In this document: in pieces, positions 40,751-49,570 of the stretch
Numbering within the stretch: position 1 is the first letter of the stretch
Layout: every line of letters starts with the position of its first letter
From: Pseudomonas sp.
GTDB lineage: Bacteria > Pseudomonadota > Gammaproteobacteria > Pseudomonadales > Pseudomonadaceae
Direction: 5' to 3'
Assembly (NCBI RefSeq): GCF_017744435.1
Contig: NZ_JAGIBG010000041.1
Coordinates: 1 to 56,208, forward strand
DNA length: 56,208 nucleotides
Made by a program: the position numbers and the translations under genes
Notes under the pieces: model-generated
Database searches by the model: none
Told to the model about the DNA's origin: nothing
What the model saw: the letters and a program-made list of their open reading frames with translations, nothing else

Positions 40751-41446
40751 TTACTCTTCGCTGGTGTGCACTTTGCGGTGCAGGATCGCCTGGAACTCGT
40801 CGGCGAAGGTGTAGTAACGGCCGATCAGCACTTCGCTGCGCGCCGCGAAACGGTTGTAGGCGATAACCGCCGGAATGGCCGCGAACAGGCCGATGGCAGT
40901 GGCGACCAGCGCTTCGGCGATACCCGGGGCCACGGTGGCCAGGGTGGCCTGCTGGGCACTGGCCAGGCCGCGGAACGAGTTCATGATGCCCCACACGGTA
41001 CCGAACAGGCCGATGTACGGGCTGGTCGAACCGACGGTGGCGAGGAACGGCAGGCTCTGCTCGAGCTTTTCTTCTTCACGGGAGATGGCCACGCGCATGG
41101 CACGCGCCACGCCTTCCATGACCGCGTCCGGGTCAACGCCCTGCTGCTGGCGCAGGCGCGAGAACTCCTTGAAGCCGGCACGGAACACCTGCTCCACACC
41201 GGAATCCGGGTCCGGGTTGCTGCCTGCCTGACGATACAGCTTGGACAGGTCGATGCCCGACCAGAAGCGCTCCTCGAAGGCATCCAGCGCACGACGACCG
41301 GCGCGCAGCATGGTGCTGCGCTGGAAGATCATGATCCATGAGGTGACCGAGGCGGCCACCAGGGTCAGCATTACCAGCTGTACCACCACGCTGGCATTGC
41401 TGACCAGACTCCACATGGAGGTATGGTCGACGACGTTAGCTTCCAC
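40751..41446 (-). CDS. tolQ: Tol-Pal system protein TolQ
   Basis: A 231-residue ExbB/TolQ-family proton channel with three membrane helices and conserved features LATVGSTSPYIGLFGTVWGI and LVATAIGLFAAIPAVIAYN. Follows ybgC by 2 bp and precedes tolR by 14 bp. Confidence 0.97.
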   Translation of the reverse strand: MEANVVDHTSMWSLVSNASVVVQLVMLTLVAASVTSWIMIFQRSTMLRAGRRALDAFEERFWSGIDLSKLYRQAGSNPDPDSGVEQVFRAGFKEFSRLRQQQGVDPDAVMEGVARAMRVAISREEEKLEQSLPFLATVGSTSPYIGLFGTVWGIMNSFRGLASAQQATLATVAPGIAEALVATAIGLFAAIPAVIAYNRFAARSEVLIGRYYTFADEFQAILHRKVHTSEE

Positions 41447-41448
41447 GC

Positions 41449-41901
41449 TTATTCTCCTGCGTTCGATTGATTACCCGAGCCGTCCGCCACAAAGGCGTCG
41501 CGCAGCTGGGGGGGTATGGCTCGGGGTTTGAAAGTGTCGGCGCGCACGGCGGCCACCAGGAACTGCCCTTCGCAGAGCAGCGTTTCATCTTTTTCCCGCC
41601 AGACCTGCTGCACGAAGCGCAGGCTGGCGCGATTGAGTTCAAGTACTTGCGCTGTGACCCTGAGCTCGTCGTCCAGGCGTGCCGGCGCGTGATAGCGGGC
41701 TTCGCTGGAATGAACCACGAACAGCAGGTTGTCCTCGGCCAGCTGCGACTGGGAAAAACCCAGATGCCGCAGGCGCTCGGTGCGCGCGCGCTCCATGAAT
41801 TTCAGGTAATTGACGTAATACACCACGCCACCGGCATCGGTATCCTCGTAATAGACGCGACAACGGTGTGCGAACGGTTCCAGGCCATTTTGCGCGCGCA
41901 T
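41449..41901 (-). CDS. ybgC: Tol-Pal associated acyl-CoA thioesterase YbgC
   Basis: A 150-residue hotdog-fold thioesterase with the active-site pattern RVYYEDTDAGGVVYYVNYLKF (catalytic Asp). Always first in Tol-Pal operons; in E. coli it hydrolyses short acyl-CoA and associates with phospholipid synthesis proteins. ATG 41901. Confidence 0.95.
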   Translation of the reverse strand: MRAQNGLEPFAHRCRVYYEDTDAGGVVYYVNYLKFMERARTERLRHLGFSQSQLAEDNLLFVVHSSEARYHAPARLDDELRVTAQVLELNRASLRFVQQVWREKDETLLCEGQFLVAAVRADTFKPRAIPPQLRDAFVADGSGNQSNAGE

Positions 41902-42026
41902 ACTCTAGTGCTTACTCCTCAGCTTGCCAATCCGCTGCGGCAACTGTTTTTTCTTCATTAATGTCGAATTGCCAGCGCGCCATCGGCATGCCAGCGGTAG
42001 GACCACGAAAAGCCGGTTTTGATCTG

Positions 42027-43073
42027 TCATTCATCGCCTGGCTCGGAAAATTCACCTGCGCCTCCCAGGCTGCCAGGCACATTCAAGCCAAAGTGCAGGT
42101 AGGCATGCCGGGTGACCACACGGCCGCGCGGCGTGCGCATGATGTAGCCCTGCTGGATCAGGTAGGGCTCGAGCACATCCTCGATGGTGTGGCGCTCCTC
42201 GCTGATGGCTGCCGCCAGGTTGTCCACGCCCACCGGGCCACCGTCGAACTTCTCGATCATGGTCAGCAGCAGGCGGCGGTCGGAGTGATCGAAACCGCGC
42301 TCGTCGACGTCCAGCAGGTTCAGCGCCATGTCGGCCACGGCCTTGGTGATCTGGCCCTTGCCGCGCACCTCGGCATAGTCGCGCACGCGGCGCAGCAGGC
42401 GATTGGCAATCCGTGGCGTGCCGCGGGCGCGACGAGCGATCTCGTAGGCGCCGTGATCCTCGATGGCCAGGCCAAGGATGTTGGCCGAGCGGCTGACGAT
42501 GGTTGCCAGGTCCTTGTCGCTGTAGAACTCCAGGCGCTGGACGATACCGAAGCGATCACGCAACGGATTGGTGAGCATGCCGGCGCGGGTGGTGGCGCCG
42601 ACCAGGGTGAACGGTGGCAGGTCGAGCTTGATCGACCGGGCCGCGGGGCCTTCGCCGATCATGATGTCGAGCTGGAAGTCCTCCATTGCCGGATACAGCA
42701 CTTCCTCGACCACCGGTGACAGACGGTGAATTTCATCGATAAACAGCACATCGTGCGGCTCGAGGTTGGTCAGCATCGCCGCCAGATCGCCCGGCCGTTC
42801 GAGGATCGGCCCCGAAGTGCTCTTGACCGAAACGCCCATCTCCTGGGCGATGATGTTGGCCAGGGTGGTCTTGCCCAGCCCGGGCGGACCGAAGATCAGC
42901 GTGTGGTCGAGCGACTCGCCGCGCCCGCGCGCAGCCTGGATGAACAGCGCCATCTGCTCGCGCACCACCGGCTGGCCGATGTACTCGTCCAGGCGCAACG
43001 GGCGGATCGCACGGTCCTGGACTTCTTCTCGGTCGCGGCCACTGGCGGCAATCAGGCGGTCGGCTTCGATCAC
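42027..43073 (-). CDS. ruvB: Holliday junction branch migration helicase RuvB
   Basis: A 348-residue AAA+ motor. Walker A is GPPGLGKTTLANII, Walker B LFIDEIHRLS, sensor 1 LVGATTRAGMLTNPLRDRFG; the C-terminal winged helix has RGRVVTRHAYLHFG. Overlaps ruvA by four bases. Confidence 0.98.
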   Translation of the reverse strand: MIEADRLIAASGRDREEVQDRAIRPLRLDEYIGQPVVREQMALFIQAARGRGESLDHTLIFGPPGLGKTTLANIIAQEMGVSVKSTSGPILERPGDLAAMLTNLEPHDVLFIDEIHRLSPVVEEVLYPAMEDFQLDIMIGEGPAARSIKLDLPPFTLVGATTRAGMLTNPLRDRFGIVQRLEFYSDKDLATIVSRSANILGLAIEDHGAYEIARRARGTPRIANRLLRRVRDYAEVRGKGQITKAVADMALNLLDVDERGFDHSDRRLLLTMIEKFDGGPVGVDNLAAAISEERHTIEDVLEPYLIQQGYIMRTPRGRVVTRHAYLHFGLNVPGSLGGAGEFSEPGDE

Positions 43074-43687
43074 TTGGTAATCATCCCTTTAAGGCTGCGA
43101 CGAATGAGTTCTTCGCTGCTCAGGCCGGCCTTGTCCTTGATCGCGGCAATGGCCTTGCTCGCCTCCTGCGGCTTGTACCCCAGGGACACCAGGGCGCTGA
43201 CCGCGTCAGCCTCGGCAGAAGACTCGCTGGCCACCGGCAGCGGGCCATCGGAGACCAGGGTGAACATGGCTGGAGAGGTTTCCCAGGCCTTGAAGCGGTC
43301 CTTCAACTCGACCAGCAGGCGCTCGGCGGTTTTCTTGCCGACACCAGGCACGCGCACCAGCACCGAGGCGTCCTGGGCCTGCACGCAGCGCACCAGTTCG
43401 TCCACTTCCAGGCCGGACATCAGTGCCAGTGCCAGTTTGGGACCCACGCCATTCAGGCGGATCAGTTCACGGAACAGCTCGCGCTCGCGCTTCTCAGCAA
43501 AACCATAGAGCAGGTGGGCGTCTTCGCGCACCACCAGATGGGTATGCACGGTCACCGGCTCGCCGACCTTGGGCAGGCGGTACAGGGTGGTCATCGGCAC
43601 TTCCAGCTCGTAGCCCACGCCGTTGACATCGATAATCAGGTGCGGCGGCTGTTTCTCCGCCAGGGTGCCGCGCAAACGTCCAATCAC
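43070..43687 (-). CDS. ruvA: Holliday junction branch migration protein RuvA
   Basis: A 205-residue tetrameric DNA-binding protein: an N-terminal OB fold (MIGRLRGTLAEKQPPHLIID), two helix-hairpin-helix motifs (LIRLNGVGPKLALALMSG and LVRVPGVGKKTAERLLVEL) and a flexible C-terminal domain that contacts RuvB. Confidence 0.97.
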   Translation of the reverse strand: MIGRLRGTLAEKQPPHLIIDVNGVGYELEVPMTTLYRLPKVGEPVTVHTHLVVREDAHLLYGFAEKRERELFRELIRLNGVGPKLALALMSGLEVDELVRCVQAQDASVLVRVPGVGKKTAERLLVELKDRFKAWETSPAMFTLVSDGPLPVASESSAEADAVSALVSLGYKPQEASKAIAAIKDKAGLSSEELIRRSLKGMITK

Positions 43688-43796
43688 GTTCCGATCCTTT
43701 CTCTCGGGGAGCCGGTCGAAGACCGCTCAACCCTATCAGCAAATGCACCGGGCGAACGTTTCACCCGAACAAAATGTGTATCAGCGCATGAAGCGC

Positions 43797-44321
43797 TCAA
43801 AGACGCAAGCGCCCGCCACGCCGCCGCGCCGTGGCCAGGCCGTGGGGCACCAGGCTGGAACGGGTATGGGCATGGCACAGGGCGATGGCCAGGGCGTCCG
43901 AGGCATCGATCTGTGGCTTCTGGGTCAACTTGAGCAGGTGCATGACCATCAACATCACCTGTTCCTTATTTGCCCCACCGCTGCCGGCGACGGCCTGCTT
44001 GACCTGGCTGGCACTGTATTCGGCGATTTCCAGGCCGGCTTCAGCGGCAGCAACGATGGCGGCGCCGCGAGCCTGGCCCAGCTTGAGCGCAGAATCGGCG
44101 TTGCGTGCCATGAACACCCGCTCGATGCCCATGGTCACCGGGCCATGCTGGGCGATGATCTCGCTGACGCCGCGAAAAACAATCTGCAACCGCTCAGGCA
44201 GCTCGCCGCTGCCGGTACGGATGCAGCCCGACGCCACATACTCGCAACCACGGGCGGTCTGGCGGACCACACCATAACCGGTGATGCGCGAGCCGGGGTC
44301 GATACCAAGAATCAGAGTCAT
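43797..44321 (-). CDS. ruvC: Holliday junction resolvase RuvC
   Basis: A 174-residue nuclease that cuts Holliday junctions. Acidic catalytic residues are seen in ILGIDPGSRITGYG, GIERVF and DASDALAIALCH. ATG 44321 chosen by homology. A 109-bp gap separates it from ruvA, holding the small dyads CGGTC-GAA-GACCG and AGCGC..GCGCT. Upstream lies a perfect 46-bp inverted repeat only 11 bp from the start. Confidence 0.97.
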   Translation of the reverse strand: MTLILGIDPGSRITGYGVVRQTARGCEYVASGCIRTGSGELPERLQIVFRGVSEIIAQHGPVTMGIERVFMARNADSALKLGQARGAAIVAAAEAGLEIAEYSASQVKQAVAGSGGANKEQVMLMVMHLLKLTQKPQIDASDALAIALCHAHTRSSLVPHGLATARRRGGRLRL

Positions 44322-44332
44322 AGCGCCTGCAT

Positions 44333-44454
44333 GTTCAAAATGTACCGGCCTATTCGCGGGCAAGCCCGCTCCCACAGGGACCGCACCAAACCCAAGCCTG
44401 ATGCAATACCTGTGGGAGCGGGCTTGCCCGCGAATAGGCCGGTACATTTTGAAC
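44333..44454. repeat. Perfect 46-bp inverted repeat (REP pair) between yebC and ruvC
   Basis: Arms 44333-44378 and 44409-44454 are exact reverse complements over 46 bases, with a 30-base loop. Each arm is a REP element plus a 12-base flank (GTTCAAAATGTA) outside the usual REP core. In yebC-ruvC mRNA it would form a very stable hairpin next to the ruvC start. Confidence 0.95.
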
Positions 44455-44461
44455 AAGAACC

Positions 44462-45208
44462 TTAGCCGAGTTTTTCCATGATCTCGTCGGAGATCTGCGC
44501 ATTGGAGTAGACGTTCTGCACGTCGTCCAGGTCTTCGAGCATGTCGATCAGCTTGAGTACCTTCTCGGCGCCTTCCTGGTCCAGTTCGGCGCTGGTGGTC
44601 GGCTGCATGACGATTTCCGCGTCGGCAGCCTTGAAGCCTGCCTCTTCCAGCGCGTTACGCACGGCGTAGAAGCTGTTGAACGAGGTGAACACCTCGAACG
44701 AACCATCGTCGTTGGCCACCACGTCGTCGGCATCGGCCTCCATCGCGGCTTCCATCAGGGCATCTTCATCGACGCCCGGGGCGAAGCTGATCTGCCCCTT
44801 GCGCTCGAACAGATAGGCCACCGAGCCGTCGGTGCCAAGGTTGCCGCCACACTTGGTGAAGGCATGGCGCACGGCGGCGGCAGTCCGGTTGCGGTTGTCG
44901 GTCATGGCCTCGACCATGATCGCCACGCCACCCGGGCCGTAGCCTTCGTAGCTGAGCTCTTCGACGTTGTCGCTTTCGTTGGTGCCAGCACCACGGGCCA
45001 CGGCGCGATCGATGATGTCACGGCTCATGTTGGCGCCCAGGGCCTTGTCCAACGCCAGGCGCAGGCGCGGGTTGGAGCCTGGGTCGGCACCACCCTGCTT
45101 GGCCGCGACGGTCAGCTCACGGATCCACTTGGTGAAGATCTTGCCTCTCTTGGCATCCTGGCGCTCTTTGCGGTGCTTGATGTTCGCCCACTTGGAATGA
45201 CCAGCCAT
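44462..45208 (-). CDS. yebC: YebC/PmpR-family protein
   Basis: A 248-residue TACO1/YebC-family protein (MAGHSKWANIKHRKERQDAK start; DPGSNPRLRLALDKAL; GYGPGGVAIMVEAMTDNRNR). The family was called transcriptional regulators (PmpR in P. aeruginosa) and is now linked with translation of polyproline. Standard place between aspS and ruvC. Confidence 0.96.
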   Translation of the reverse strand: MAGHSKWANIKHRKERQDAKRGKIFTKWIRELTVAAKQGGADPGSNPRLRLALDKALGANMSRDIIDRAVARGAGTNESDNVEELSYEGYGPGGVAIMVEAMTDNRNRTAAAVRHAFTKCGGNLGTDGSVAYLFERKGQISFAPGVDEDALMEAAMEADADDVVANDDGSFEVFTSFNSFYAVRNALEEAGFKAADAEIVMQPTTSAELDQEGAEKVLKLIDMLEDLDDVQNVYSNAQISDEIMEKLG

Positions 45209-45238
45209 AACGACTCCGAATCCTTGAAACAGAAACAG

Positions 45239-45260
45239 GTTCCGCCCCGAAGGGCGGAAC
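45239..45260. other. 9-bp hairpin between aspS and yebC
   Basis: GTTCCGCCC and GGGCGGAAC pair around a CGAA loop in the 109-bp gap; a second GC-rich dyad (GGGCGCA..TGCGCCC) lies at 45286-45308. No T-run. May slow or attenuate transcription from aspS into yebC. Confidence 0.5.
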
Positions 45261-45317
45261 GTGGGAATACTGCGCCGAAGCGCCGGGGCGCACCCGCCGG
45301 GATGCGCCCGGGGCCGA

Positions 45318-47093
45318 TTACTCGACCTTGGTCTGCTCGCGCAGACGGATGTGCAGCTCGCGCAGGGCCTTGGCGTCGACCATGCCAGGGGCCTGGGTCA
45401 TGACGCACGCGGCGCTCTGGGTTTTCGGGAAGGCGATCACTTCACGGATCGACTGGGCGCCGGTCATCAGCATGACCAGGCGGTCCAGGCCGAAGGCCAG
45501 GCCACCGTGCGGCGGTGCACCGAACTTCAGGGCGTCGAGCAGGAACCCGAACTTCTCTTCCTGTTCTTCTGCCTCGATGCCCAGCAGGCGGAATACCGCT
45601 TGCTGCATCTCTTTGCGGTGGATACGGATCGAACCGCCACCCAGCTCGGTACCGTTCAGGACCATGTCGTAGGCACGGGACAGCGCGGTGGCCGGGTTGG
45701 CCTCGAGCTCTTCCGGGGTGCACTTCGGCGCGGTGAACGGGTGGTGCAGCGCGGTGAAGCTGCCGTCTTCGTTCTCTTCGAACATCGGGAAGTCGACGAC
45801 CCACATCGGCGCCCACTCGCAGGTCAGCAGCTCGAAGTCGTGACCCAGACGGATACGCAGCGCGCCCAGGGCCTCGCTGACGACCTTGAACTTGTCGGCA
45901 CCGAAGAACACGATGTCACCGTCGACAGCACCAACGCGGTCGAGGATGTTGTTGAGGTTGACCTCAGGGATGTTCTTGACGATCGGCGACTGCAGGCCTT
46001 CGACGCCTTTGGCGCGCTCGTTGACCTTGATGTAGGCCAGGCCCTTGGCACCGTAGATGCCGACGAACTTGGTGTACTCGTCGATCTTGCTGCGCGGCAT
46101 GCTGGCGCCGCCTGGCAGGCGCAGGGCGGTGACGCGGCACTTCGGATCGTTGGCCGGGCCGGCGAAGACCTTGAAGTCGACATCCTTCAGCTGGTCGGCA
46201 ACGTCGACCAGTTCCAGCGGGATTCGCAGGTCAGGCTTGTCGGAACCGTAGCGGCGCATGGCCTCTTCGAAGGTCATGTGCGGGAATTCGCCGAATTCCA
46301 GGTCCAGCACTTCCTTGAACAGCTTGCGGATCATGCTCTCGGTGAGGCCCATGATCTCGGCTTCGTCGAGGAAGCTGGTCTCGATGTCGATCTGGGTGAA
46401 TTCCGGCTGGCGGTCAGCACGCAGGTCTTCGTCGCGGAAGCACTTGGCGATCTGGTAGTAGCGGTCGAAACCGGCAACCATCAGCAGCTGCTTGAACAGC
46501 TGAGGCGACTGCGGCAAGGCGAAGAAGCTGCCGGCGTGGGTACGGCTCGGCACCAGGTAGTCACGCGCGCCTTCTGGAGTGGCACGGGTGAGGATCGGGG
46601 TTTCGACGTCGAGGAAGCCGTTTTCATCGAGGAATCGACGGATGCTGCTGGTAATGCGCGAACGCAGGCGCAGCTTGTCGGCCATTTCCGGGCGACGCAG
46701 GTCGATGAAGCGGTAGCGCAGGCGGGTTTCCTCGCCGACGTCGGAGTATTCGTTCAGCGGGAACGGTGGGGTTTCCGCTTCGTTCAGCACGTTCAGCTGG
46801 TAGCCGAGGATCTCGATGGCACCGGACGCCATGTTGGCGTTCACTGCGCCGTCCGGGCGCTTGCGCACCTTGCCGGTGATCTGCACGACGTATTCGCTGC
46901 GCACGCGGTCAGCGGCGGCGAAGGTTTCGGCGCGATCCGGGTCGAACACGACCTGGGCCATGCCTTCGCGGTCACGGATGTCGAGGAAGATCACCCCGCC
47001 GTGGTCGCGGCGACGATGGACCCAGCCGCAAAGGGTGACTTCCTGGCCGTCCAGGCTCTCGTTCAGTTGGCCGCAATAATGGCTGCGCATCAT
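45318..47093 (-). CDS. aspS: Aspartyl-tRNA synthetase (non-discriminating type likely)
   Basis: A 591-residue class II synthetase with OB-fold N-terminus, motif 2 FRDEDLRADRQPEFTQ, a bacterial insertion domain, and motif 3 GLAFGLDRLVMLMTG. His31 in RRRDHGGVIFLDIRD is the residue tied to relaxed tRNA-Asn recognition in P. aeruginosa, where AspRS also charges tRNA-Asn for GatCAB. That property is inferred here. Confidence 0.97.
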   Translation of the reverse strand: MMRSHYCGQLNESLDGQEVTLCGWVHRRRDHGGVIFLDIRDREGMAQVVFDPDRAETFAAADRVRSEYVVQITGKVRKRPDGAVNANMASGAIEILGYQLNVLNEAETPPFPLNEYSDVGEETRLRYRFIDLRRPEMADKLRLRSRITSSIRRFLDENGFLDVETPILTRATPEGARDYLVPSRTHAGSFFALPQSPQLFKQLLMVAGFDRYYQIAKCFRDEDLRADRQPEFTQIDIETSFLDEAEIMGLTESMIRKLFKEVLDLEFGEFPHMTFEEAMRRYGSDKPDLRIPLELVDVADQLKDVDFKVFAGPANDPKCRVTALRLPGGASMPRSKIDEYTKFVGIYGAKGLAYIKVNERAKGVEGLQSPIVKNIPEVNLNNILDRVGAVDGDIVFFGADKFKVVSEALGALRIRLGHDFELLTCEWAPMWVVDFPMFEENEDGSFTALHHPFTAPKCTPEELEANPATALSRAYDMVLNGTELGGGSIRIHRKEMQQAVFRLLGIEAEEQEEKFGFLLDALKFGAPPHGGLAFGLDRLVMLMTGAQSIREVIAFPKTQSAACVMTQAPGMVDAKALRELHIRLREQTKVE

Positions 47094-47187
47094 GATGGTG
47101 GTTTCGCTTCTCGTGATTCGTGTATTCGTTGGAGGCCTTGGCCGCCCGGAGGGCTAATACTGCAAGACCCGGCTACTGCAATTCAAC

Positions 47188-47409
47188 TCAGTCGGCCTTG
47201 TCGCCGCCTGCCAGGTTCTTTTTCGCCCCGGTCTTGAAGTCGGTTTCGTACCAGCCATTGCCGCTCAGGCGAAAACCGGGGACCGACAGCAGTTTCTTCA
47301 ATGCCGGCGCCTGACAGGCCGGGCAGTCGGTCAGCGGCGCGGCGCTGATCTTCTGCAGCGCCTCCATCCGGTGATCGCAGGAAGCACATTGATAGTCATA
47401 AAGGGGCAT
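47188..47409 (-). CDS. FmdB-family zinc ribbon protein
   Basis: A 73-residue protein with the FmdB start MPLYDYQCASCDHRMEALQ and CxxC pairs CASC and CPAC forming one zinc ribbon, then a short tail. Usual neighbour of aspS in pseudomonads. Regulatory role proposed for the family but not shown. Confidence 0.9.
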   Translation of the reverse strand: MPLYDYQCASCDHRMEALQKISAAPLTDCPACQAPALKKLLSVPGFRLSGNGWYETDFKTGAKKNLAGGDKAD

Positions 47410-47501
47410 GAACGTCTCTCGTCAACCACAACGCTGGCTGCCGGGGCAGCAAAAAGCGGGATTATATATGGTTAACCGACACTGCGCAGCCCGCCGGGCG
47501 A

Positions 47502-47828
47502 TCAGCGTGCACTTGGCGGATCGCGCAACCAGGCAACACAGATAACCCGGATCAGCCCGCTGAAGTTGCGCACCCCGCCCTGGCGCAAGTGCACCTCGCG
47601 ATCGACATAGGACAGCACGGCGCTGACCGAGCACTGGTTCGCTACGGCAATCTGCTCGAGGATACTCCAATACACCGCCTCCAGGCGCAGGCAGGTGGAA
47701 AAACCGTTCAACCGCACCGATCGCGATACAGGCTGAGTCTGCAACATATCGAAATCGGCCTTGAACGGGTCGATGCACTGCTTGCCAGGCCAGTGCCCCA
47801 CCCTCACCGCACGCTTGATTGCTTGCAT
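47502..47828 (-). CDS. Ribbon-helix-helix domain protein
   Basis: A 108-residue protein with a ribbon-helix-helix (RHH_4-type) domain: VRLNGFSTCLRLEAVYWSIL, then the helix region VSAVLSYVDREVHLRQGG and NFSGLIRVICVAWL. Probably a small DNA-binding protein; target unknown. Transcribed between dps and the zinc-ribbon gene on the same strand. Confidence 0.75.
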   Translation of the reverse strand: MQAIKRAVRVGHWPGKQCIDPFKADFDMLQTQPVSRSVRLNGFSTCLRLEAVYWSILEQIAVANQCSVSAVLSYVDREVHLRQGGVRNFSGLIRVICVAWLRDPPSAR

Positions 47829-47916
47829 CGCGCCACTTCCTCAGTTCATTCAACTGGGGCTCAATGAAGCGCTGAGCGAGGCGCCCAAAGCAGCGGCAAA
47901 GCCTTCCTGCACAGAC

Positions 47917-47950
47917 GAAAAGGCCCGGCTGGAATGGATTCAGCCGGGCC
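47917..47950 (-). terminator. Terminator of dps
   Basis: GGCCCGGCTG (47922-47931) and CAGCCGGGCC (47941-47950) form a 10-bp stem with a 9-base loop, followed on the minus strand by TTTTCG. It ends dps. Confidence 0.85.
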
Positions 47951-47978
47951 CTCGGACAAGTCTTACACGACTAGCCGA

Positions 47979-48452
47979 TCAGTTACCGTCGAGCAGTACT
48001 CGCAGCATCCAGGCTGTCTTTTCATGCACCTGCATGCGTTGGGTCAGCAGATCAGCGGTCGGCTCATCGCTGACTTTGTCCACCACCGGGAAGATGCTGC
48101 GGGCAGTACGCACCACGGCCTCTTGCCCCTGCACCAGCTGGCGGATCATTTCATCGGCATGAGGTACACCCTCTTCCTCCTTGATCGAGGAGTGTCGCGC
48201 ATAAAAGGCATACGAGCCTGGTGCCGGGAAGCCCAGCGCGCGGATCCGCTCGGCGATCGAGTCGACCGCCAGTGCCAGTTCGTTGTACTGCTCCTCGAAC
48301 ATCAGGTGCAGGGTGCGAAACGACGGACCTGTGACGTTCCAGTGGAAGTTATGGGTTTTCAGATACAGCACGTAGGTATCCGACAACAGGCGGGAAAGCC
48401 CTTCGACGATGGACTTGCGATCTTCTTCACTGATACCGATATCGATTGCCAT
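47979..48452 (-). CDS. dps: Dps-family ferroxidase and DNA-protection protein
   Basis: A 157-residue dodecameric mini-ferritin. The ferroxidase region KTHNFHWNVTGPSFRTLHLM and FEEQYNELALAVDSIAERI carries the expected His and acidic residues. Protects DNA from peroxide and iron in stationary phase. ATG 48452 chosen by homology; the frame extends upstream to 48500. Single gene with its own terminator. Confidence 0.95.
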   Translation of the reverse strand: MAIDIGISEEDRKSIVEGLSRLLSDTYVLYLKTHNFHWNVTGPSFRTLHLMFEEQYNELALAVDSIAERIRALGFPAPGSYAFYARHSSIKEEEGVPHADEMIRQLVQGQEAVVRTARSIFPVVDKVSDEPTADLLTQRMQVHEKTAWMLRVLLDGN

Positions 48453-48729
48453 GAAGTTCCCCTTTCCATAAGGCTTGATGATCAAGCGGGCCCGACACAC
48501 TGTATCAATACTTGGCGCAACGTGCCCGTGACACAGGGCAAGCCATCGGCACCTGCCGCCTGCGGTTTGAGAAGCCCCCGCCTTTGCTGTTAAATAGGCA
48601 CGGTGCCACCCGTGCGGACTGTCATTGCCGGGTGCATAGGCTGGCCTCCACGTGTTCGCGCTTTACACCTCATGCGCACCGTGCCGCCAGCTCTTCCTGT
48701 GATCGGCCTTATCAACTGTGAGCCAACCC

Positions 48730-49323
48730 ATGTTCAAGATCGTCCATCTGGTGACGGGCGTTGCGGCTTTGCTGCTATCGCTCATGCCCAGCCTCAAACC
48801 CGACGCAACACCCTTCCTGCAGCAACCCGACGCGGTCTATCTGACCCTGCTCGGCCTGCTCAACCTGCTGCTGGCCCCGGTTGTTCCGCTGTATTACCGC
48901 GGTGCGCGGCAACAACTGCAATACCTGGCCTGCGCCCTGCTGGTGGTGGCGGTGGTCCTGCAGACCCTGACCCTGCTGGCGCGCCCGGAAATGGGCAACC
49001 TGGCGGCACTGGTCTGCGCCGCGCTGGCCGTCGCCCTGCACCTGGTGGCCGGCTTTGCCCGCAGTGGCAAGAAGGCCCGCGCCAGCCAAGGTGCGCCACT
49101 GGAAGCCGGCAAGCGTGATACCGGCACCGTGAAGTGGTTCAACACCTCCAAGGGCTTCGGTTTCATTTCCCGTGATTCGGGCGACGACATCTTCGTCCAC
49201 TTCCGCGCGATCCGCGGCGAGGGCCACCGCATTCTGGTCGAAGGCCAGCGCGTGGAGTTCTCGGTGATGCACCGCGACAAAGGCCTGCAGGCCGAAGACG
49301 TGGTCGCGGTGAACCGCCGTTGA
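48730..49323 (+). CDS. Membrane-anchored cold-shock domain protein
   Basis: A 197-residue fusion. Residues 1-110 hold about four hydrophobic segments (near 5-20, 36-56, 64-84 and 90-110). After a basic linker, residues 130-197 form a complete cold-shock domain with TGTVKWFNTS, RNP1 KGFGFISR (141-148) and RNP2 DDIFVHF (152-158). Free CspA-type proteins are about 70 residues, so the membrane part is an addition. ATG 48730 is preferred; GTG 48718 in frame would add four residues and neither has a strong ribosome binding site. It may tether RNA to the membrane; that is inference. Confidence 0.88.
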   Translation: MFKIVHLVTGVAALLLSLMPSLKPDATPFLQQPDAVYLTLLGLLNLLLAPVVPLYYRGARQQLQYLACALLVVAVVLQTLTLLARPEMGNLAALVCAALAVALHLVAGFARSGKKARASQGAPLEAGKRDTGTVKWFNTSKGFGFISRDSGDDIFVHFRAIRGEGHRILVEGQRVEFSVMHRDKGLQAEDVVAVNRR

Positions 49324-49329
49324 CCCTGC

Positions 49330-49356
49330 GCCGCCCTGGGGCAAGCCCAGGGCGGC
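49330..49356. terminator. Hairpin between convergent cold-shock and slyX genes
   Basis: GCCGCCCTGGG and CCCAGGGCGGC form an 11-bp stem with a 5-base loop in the 39-bp convergent gap. No clear T-run. Confidence 0.65.
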
Positions 49357-49362
49357 GACTTG

Positions 49363-49569
49363 TCAATAATGAGGTGGCGGCGCCTCTTCCCCTTCACTGC
49401 TGTACTGCCCGACCATCTCTTCATAACGCTTGATCAGCTCGGCCACCTGCAGTTGCAGGCGTTCGATGACCCGCCCCTGCTCGACCACCACATCATTCAG
49501 CGCCTGGATTGTGTCGTCCTGGAATGCCTGACGGGTTTCCAGTTCGATGATGCGCGACTCCGCTGACAT
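49363..49569 (-). CDS. slyX: SlyX family protein
   Basis: A 68-residue coiled-coil protein (ELETRQAFQDDTIQALNDVV, VEQGRVIERLQLQVAEL) with the SlyX C-terminal PPPHY. Function unknown. ATG 49569 gives the family start (MSAESRIIELETR); the frame extends seven codons upstream into the HIT gene stop region. Confidence 0.9.
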   Translation of the reverse strand: MSAESRIIELETRQAFQDDTIQALNDVVVEQGRVIERLQLQVAELIKRYEEMVGQYSSEGEEAPPPHY

Positions 49570-49570
49570 G

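Noticed and set aside
45261..47237. 658-codon open frame on the plus strand opposite aspS
   Set aside because: It is the antisense shadow of a GC-rich, conserved gene; its protein has no family features and is dominated by the complement of aspS codons.
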